This document shows positions 60,090 to 64,000 of a stretch of 64,000 bases of DNA, piece by piece (the stretch's first letter is position 1; every line of letters starts with the position of its first letter). The position numbers and the translations under genes were made by a program. The DNA comes from Croceibacterium soli (GTDB lineage Bacteria > Pseudomonadota > Alphaproteobacteria > Sphingomonadales > Sphingomonadaceae): contig NZ_WTYK01000005.1 in the NCBI RefSeq assembly GCF_009828065.1, positions 62,001 to 126,000 of the forward strand, written 5' to 3'. The notes beneath the pieces are model-generated. The model did no database searches. It saw nothing but the letters and a program-made list of their open reading frames with translations, and was not told the origin of the DNA.

Positions 60090-61967
60090 GTGATCGGCAC
60101 TCTCCTGATCGCAAATCGCGGCGAGATCGCTTGTCGGATCATGCGCACTGCGCGGGCTATGGGGATCGGCACGGTGGCGGTCTATTCCGATGCCGACGCG
60201 AAGGCGCTGCATGTGCGGATGGCCGACCAGGCGGTGCATATCGGGCCGGCGGCGGCGGCGGAAAGCTACTTGCGCGGCGAGCGAATTATCGAGGCGGCGA
60301 AGGCGAGCGGGGCGGACGCGGTCCATCCGGGTTACGGGTTTCTCAGTGAGAATGCCGACTTCGCGCAGGCGGTGATCGATGCCGGGCTGGTGTGGGTCGG
60401 CCCGCGCCCGCAGAGCATTCGCGCGATGGGGCTGAAGGATGCCGCCAAGAAGCTGATGCAGGATGCCGGGGTGCCGGTCACCCCGGGCTACATGGGGGAG
60501 GACCAGTCGCCGGAGCGCTTGCAGCAGGAAGCCGACGCGATCGGTTATCCGGTGCTCATCAAGGCGGTCGCGGGCGGCGGCGGCAAGGGGATGCGCAAGG
60601 TCGACGCGGCGCAGGATCTCCTCGCCGCGCTGGAATCCTGCCGGCGGGAAGCGAGCGCCAGCTTCGGCAACGACGAGGTCCTGCTGGAGAAGTGGATCAC
60701 CAGCCCGCGGCATATCGAGGTGCAGGTGTTCGGCGACACGCACGGCAATGTCGTGCACTTGTTCGAGCGCGACTGTTCGCTCCAGCGGCGGCACCAGAAA
60801 GTGATCGAGGAAGCGCCGGCCCCGGGCATGGATGCGGCGACGCGCGAGGCGATCTGCGCCGCCGCCGTGCGCGCGGCCCAGGCGGTGGACTATGTCGGCG
60901 CGGGCACGATCGAGTTCATCGCCGACGCCAGCGAGGGGCTGAGCGCGAGCCGCATCTTCTTCATGGAGATGAACACCCGCCTGCAAGTCGAGCACCCGGT
61001 GACCGAGGAGATCACCGGGGTCGATCTGGTCGAGTGGCAGCTGCGCGTGGCGAACGGCGAGCCGCTGCCGCTGCGGCAGGAGGAGCTGTCCATCCGCGGC
61101 CATGCCCTCGAGGCGCGGCTCTATGCCGAGGATCCGGCGAAGGGTTTCCTGCCGAGCCCGGGCAAGCTGGAGCACTTGCGCCTGGACGGGCGGATCCGCA
61201 TCGAGACCGGGGTCGATCAGGGCGACACGGTCAGCCCGTTCTACGACCCGATGATCGCCAAGCTGGTGGTGCATGGCCCCGACCGCGAACATGCGCGCCT
61301 TGCGCTACTCGGCGCGCTGGATGCGAGTTACGTCGCGCCGGTTCCGACGAACCAGGGGTTTCTCTACGAATGTCTCGATCATCCGGATTTCATCCGGGCC
61401 GAGCTCGACACCGGCCTGATCGAGCGCGCGGGCGAGAGCCTGATCCCGCGCGCGACGCCCTCGCAGGAGGTGCTCGACGCGGCCGCGCGCCAGCACCGCC
61501 GGGACCGGAGCGGGGACGGCTTGTCCGACGGCCTGTTCGGCTTCCGCCTGAACGCGCCGGCTCGCGAGACGATCGGCCTCAACGGCCCGGGCGGGTATGC
61601 GGCCGGCTCCACCGAGGGGTATGCCACCGCCCCTGATGCCGGCGCGGCGATGGCTGCCGGCGGCGACATCCTCGTCACCCGGCGGGGACAGACTTACCTG
61701 TTCGGGAACGGGCCGGGCCATGCCTCCGCCGCCATGGCGGCAGACGGAACCGTGCTCGCGCCGATGCCCGGCAAAGTGATCGCCGTCGACGTGGCCGAGG
61801 GCGCGGTGGTGGCCCAAGGCCAGCGCCTCCTGGTGCTCGAGGCGATGAAGATGGAGCATGCGCTTACCGCGCCGTTCGACGGGCGGGTTGTGGAGCTCGG
61901 CGCCGCGCCGGGGCAGCAGGTCCAGGTCGAAGCGCTGCTGGCGCGGGTGGAGAAGGTGGAGGGTTAA
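60090..61967 (+). CDS. Acyl-CoA carboxylase biotin-carboxylase/biotin-carrier subunit (methylcrotonyl/propionyl-CoA type)
   Basis: A 625-residue protein. The biotin carboxylase part holds LLIANRGEIACRIMRTARAM, AVHPGYGFLSENADFAQAVI, KAVAGGGGKGMRKVDAAQDL (ATP grasp), EKWITSPRHIEVQVFGDTHG, FFMEMNTRLQVEHPVTEEIT and LEARLYAEDPAKGFLPSPGK. A linker follows, then the biotinyl domain with VLEAMKMEHALTAPFDGRVV (biotin-Lys). Size and linker fit the alpha subunit of methylcrotonyl-CoA carboxylase (leucine breakdown) best; propionyl-CoA carboxylase is the alternative. The partner carboxyltransferase is not adjacent. The start is GTG. Confidence 0.9.
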   Translation: MIGTLLIANRGEIACRIMRTARAMGIGTVAVYSDADAKALHVRMADQAVHIGPAAAAESYLRGERIIEAAKASGADAVHPGYGFLSENADFAQAVIDAGLVWVGPRPQSIRAMGLKDAAKKLMQDAGVPVTPGYMGEDQSPERLQQEADAIGYPVLIKAVAGGGGKGMRKVDAAQDLLAALESCRREASASFGNDEVLLEKWITSPRHIEVQVFGDTHGNVVHLFERDCSLQRRHQKVIEEAPAPGMDAATREAICAAAVRAAQAVDYVGAGTIEFIADASEGLSASRIFFMEMNTRLQVEHPVTEEITGVDLVEWQLRVANGEPLPLRQEELSIRGHALEARLYAEDPAKGFLPSPGKLEHLRLDGRIRIETGVDQGDTVSPFYDPMIAKLVVHGPDREHARLALLGALDASYVAPVPTNQGFLYECLDHPDFIRAELDTGLIERAGESLIPRATPSQEVLDAAARQHRRDRSGDGLSDGLFGFRLNAPARETIGLNGPGGYAAGSTEGYATAPDAGAAMAAGGDILVTRRGQTYLFGNGPGHASAAMAADGTVLAPMPGKVIAVDVAEGAVVAQGQRLLVLEAMKMEHALTAPFDGRVVELGAAPGQQVQVEALLARVEKVEG

Positions 61968-61987
61968 GCCCGCCTCAGCCCCCCCAG

Positions 61988-62482
61988 TACCGTTCGCCCT
62001 GAGCTTGTCGAAGGGCCGCTCTCACTTTCAGCGCTGCGCCCGAAGAAAAGCGGTCCTTCGACAAGCTCAGGACGAACGGAAGGGGGGCTTGCCAAGAGAA
62101 CAATCCCCGTTCGTGGTGGGCCTGTCGAACTACGACTGGCACCGCGCTTCCCGTCCTTCGAAAAGCTCAGGACGAACGGAAGGGGGCTTGCCAAGAGAAC
62201 AATCCCCGTTCGTGGTGAGCCTGTCGAACCACGACTGGCACCGCGCTCCCGTCCTTCGACAAGCTCAGGACGAACGGGAGGGGGGCCTGCCAAGAGAACA
62301 ATCTCCGTTCGTGGTGAGCCTGTCGAACCACGACTGGCACCGCGCTCCCGTCCTTCGACAGGCTCAGGACGAACGGAAGGGGGCTTGCCAAGAGAACAAT
62401 CTCCGTTCGTGGTGAGCCTGTCGAACCACGACTGGCACCGCGCTTCCGTCCTTCGAAAGGCTCAGGACGAACGGAGGAACGG
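61988..62482. repeat. TTCGACAAGCTCA hairpin repeats, including a 98-99 bp tandem array of about 4.5 units
   Basis: Most of the 760 bp between the biotin carboxylase and MFS genes. From about 62040 a unit of 98-99 bp recurs with starts (AACAATCnCCGTTCG) near 62099, 62198, 62297 and 62395. Each unit holds one GTGGT-type hairpin, the spacer GACTGGCACCGCGCT, one GTCCT-type hairpin in the other orientation, and GGGGGCTTGCCAAGAGAACA. Units differ by scattered substitutions (for example ACAAGCTC, ACAGGCTC, AAAGGCTC). Confidence 0.93.
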
Positions 62483-62511
62483 GGGCGCGGGTGGAGAAGG
62501 TGGACACCTGA

Positions 62512-62648
62512 TCCTCCCCGGGACGGGGAGGGGGACCGCCCGCGCAGCGGGTGGTGGAGGGGGCCCGCGGCAAGCGCTGCACCAGGCGGAGGGCCCCCTC
62601 CGTCACCGGCCTGCGGCCGGCGCCACCTCCCCGTCCCGGGGAGGATTT
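62512..62648. repeat. Full copy of the CCTCCCC/GGGGAGGATTT palindromic repeat
   Basis: GATCCTCCCCGGGACGGGGA, GGACCGCCCGCGCAGCGGG, TGGTGGAGGGGGCCCGCGG, then GGGCCCCCTCCGTCACCGG and CCACCTCCCCGTCCCGGGG with GAGGATTT. It stands immediately after the tandem hairpin array and about 80 bp before the transporter gene. Confidence 0.92.
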
Positions 62649-62726
62649 TTCGGCGCGGCGCTCGCCCGCTTGTCAGTCCCCCGCTGCTGCGGCAGTCTTG
62701 GCCGCGTAAGGCTTTGGGAGAGCTTC

Positions 62727-64000
62727 GTGACCGACACCGCCGCCGCCGCGCCGCTGCGAGATTCCCATGTGAAGGTCATCGCCGCATCTTCCCTCGGCAC
62801 GGTGTTCGAGTGGTACGATTTCTACCTCTACGGGCTGCTTGCGACGATCATCTCGGCGCAGTTCTTTTCCGGGGTCAACGAGACCACGGCGTTCATCCTG
62901 GCCCTCGCCGCGTTCGCCGCGGGGTTCGCGGTGCGGCCGTTCGGGGCGCTGGTGTTCGGGCGGATCGGCGACATCGTCGGCCGCAAGAACACCTTCCTGG
63001 TGACGATGGGGCTGATGGGCGCTTCGACTTTCGCAGTCGGGCTGCTGCCGTCCTATGCCTCCATCGGCGTGGCCGCGCCGCTGCTGCTGGTGGCGCTGCG
63101 GCTGATCCAGGGACTGGCGCTGGGCGGCGAATACGGCGGGGCGGCGACTTACGTGGCGGAGCATGCGCCCGAGGGGAAGCGCGGGCTCTACACCAGCTTC
63201 ATCCAGACGACCGCCACGCTCGGCCTGTTCGCGGCGCTGCTGGTGGTCATCGGCCTGCGCACCTGGATGGGCGAGGAGGCTTTCTCCGCCTGGGGCTGGC
63301 GCCTGCCGTTCCTGCTATCGGCGATCCTGCTCGGCGTTTCGCTGTGGATCCGCCTGCAACTGCAGGAAAGCCCTGTGTTCCGCGAGATGAAGGAACAGGG
63401 CAAGACCTCCAAGGCGCCGCTGACCGAGGCCTTCGGCAGGTGGCGCAACTTGCGCTGGGTGCTGGTCGCGTTGCTCGGTGCCGTCGCGGGGCAGGCGGTG
63501 GTCTGGTACACGGGGCAGTTCTACGCCCTGTTCTACCTCGAGCGGATCCTGAAGGTGGACGGCGGCACGGCCAACATCCTGATCGCCACGGCGCTGGCCA
63601 TCGGCACGCCGTTCTTCATCTTCTTCGGCTGGCTGTCCGACAGGATCGGCCGCAAGCCGATCATCCTGGGCGGCTGTGCGCTAGCCGCGGCGCTGTACTT
63701 CCCGCTGTTCGGGGCGCTGACCAGTGCCGCCAACCCTGCGCTGGCGGAGGCGCAGGCGCGCGCGCCGGTCACCGTCGCGGCCGATCCCGCGACCTGTTCT
63801 GTGCAGTTCGACCCGATCGGCAACGAAAGCTTCGACCAGACCGGGTGCGACATCGCCAAGTCGGCCCTGGCCAAGGCCGGCATCCCTTACGCGAACCAGG
63901 AGACCGCCGGTGGCGGCGCCGAGGCCCTCGTCACGGTCGGCGAGCGGCGGATCGAAGTCGCCCCCGGCACCGACGTGGCGGCGGAGCTGACCGCCGCGCT
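62727..64000 (+). CDS. MHS-type MFS transporter (partial, runs off the window)
   Basis: At least 424 codons from a GTG with GGGAG upstream. The start DSHVKVIAASSLGTVFEWYD and FYLYGLLATII is the metabolite:H+ symporter pattern, followed by RPFGALVFGRIGDIVGRKNT, LIQGLALGGEYGGAATYVAE, GWRLPFLLSAILLGVSLWIR and the mid-protein FFGWLSDRIGRKPIILGGCA. After helix 8 there is a large hydrophilic insertion (from about residue 332) with two cysteines (DPATCSVQFDPIG, DQTGCDIAK), probably an extracytoplasmic domain. The substrate is unknown; the family carries organic acids, proline and betaine. Confidence 0.9.
   Translation, partial: MTDTAAAAPLRDSHVKVIAASSLGTVFEWYDFYLYGLLATIISAQFFSGVNETTAFILALAAFAAGFAVRPFGALVFGRIGDIVGRKNTFLVTMGLMGASTFAVGLLPSYASIGVAAPLLLVALRLIQGLALGGEYGGAATYVAEHAPEGKRGLYTSFIQTTATLGLFAALLVVIGLRTWMGEEAFSAWGWRLPFLLSAILLGVSLWIRLQLQESPVFREMKEQGKTSKAPLTEAFGRWRNLRWVLVALLGAVAGQAVVWYTGQFYALFYLERILKVDGGTANILIATALAIGTPFFIFFGWLSDRIGRKPIILGGCALAAALYFPLFGALTSAANPALAEAQARAPVTVAADPATCSVQFDPIGNESFDQTGCDIAKSALAKAGIPYANQETAGGGAEALVTVGERRIEVAPGTDVAAELTAA

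Overview
The window is high-GC chromosomal DNA that reads as a member of the Sphingomonadales (Alphaproteobacteria, Erythrobacteraceae/Sphingomonadaceae type). The indicators are a gallate-dioxygenase-type LigAB fusion, CrtI/CrtB carotenoid genes, a CioAB-type cytochrome bd oxidase with a DUF2474 microprotein, a Tol-Pal operon, an SspB adaptor of the alphaproteobacterial type, and dense small palindromic repeats, among them the TTCGACAAGCTCA hairpins. This assignment is inference from gene content; no rRNA is present to confirm it.

Layout. 1-5.4 kb: a type I secretion operon on the minus strand (TolC-like protein, LapB-like ABC exporter, HlyD/LapC-like adaptor, then the first 48 codons of a LapA-like adhesin leaving the window). 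5.4-9.8 kb: a long gene-poor stretch, an HNH protein, a membrane protein, an SRAP/YedK protein, tRNA-Ser(GGA), a cyclophilin and DUF1905. 10.2-15 kb: bifunctional (p)ppGpp synthetase/hydrolase and cydAB plus a 38-residue DUF2474 gene. 15.2-18.6 kb: M1 aminopeptidase, a ParDE-type toxin-antitoxin pair and hemF. 18.8-22 kb: PdeM-like phosphoesterase, infC (apparently with an ATA start) and a Cys/Met-metabolism PLP enzyme. 22.4-28 kb: J-domain protein and the ybgC-tolQ-tolR-tolA-tolB-pal cell-envelope operon. 28-34.1 kb: a histidine-biosynthesis cluster (hisB, hisH, hisA, hisF, hisE), interrupted by an SDR/GH130 pair and a minimal PEP-CTERM-like protein, ending in a HIT protein. 34.2-44.5 kb: sspB, gmk, an S8 autotransporter-like protease, dapD, several small conserved genes, a membrane-tethered LuxR-type regulator, DUF72, DUF427, a cupin and gallate dioxygenase. 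44.6-52.7 kb: many small stress or unknown genes, a decayed extradiol dioxygenase remnant, a strongly structured GC-rich non-coding block, a frameshifted XRE antitoxin and a HigBA module. 52.9-62 kb: thiC behind a TPP riboswitch, crtI, a LOG enzyme, crtB and a biotin carboxylase subunit. 62.7 kb to the end: an MHS-type MFS transporter leaving the window.

The most distinctive theme is repeats. At least four families of small palindromic elements fill the intergenic regions. One family (CCTCCCC...GGGGAGGATTT) sits in-frame inside thiC, adding about 25 codons. Copies of the same family end directly in front of hisF, tolR and the biotin carboxylase gene, where the terminal GGGGAGGA apparently serves as the Shine-Dalgarno sequence. 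A second family shows compensatory stem changes (GTCCT/AGGAC, GCCCT/AGGGC, GTGGT/ACCAC) around a constant core, which argues that the hairpin itself is what is maintained. I found no CRISPR array, no complete insertion sequence, no prophage and no clear new defence system.
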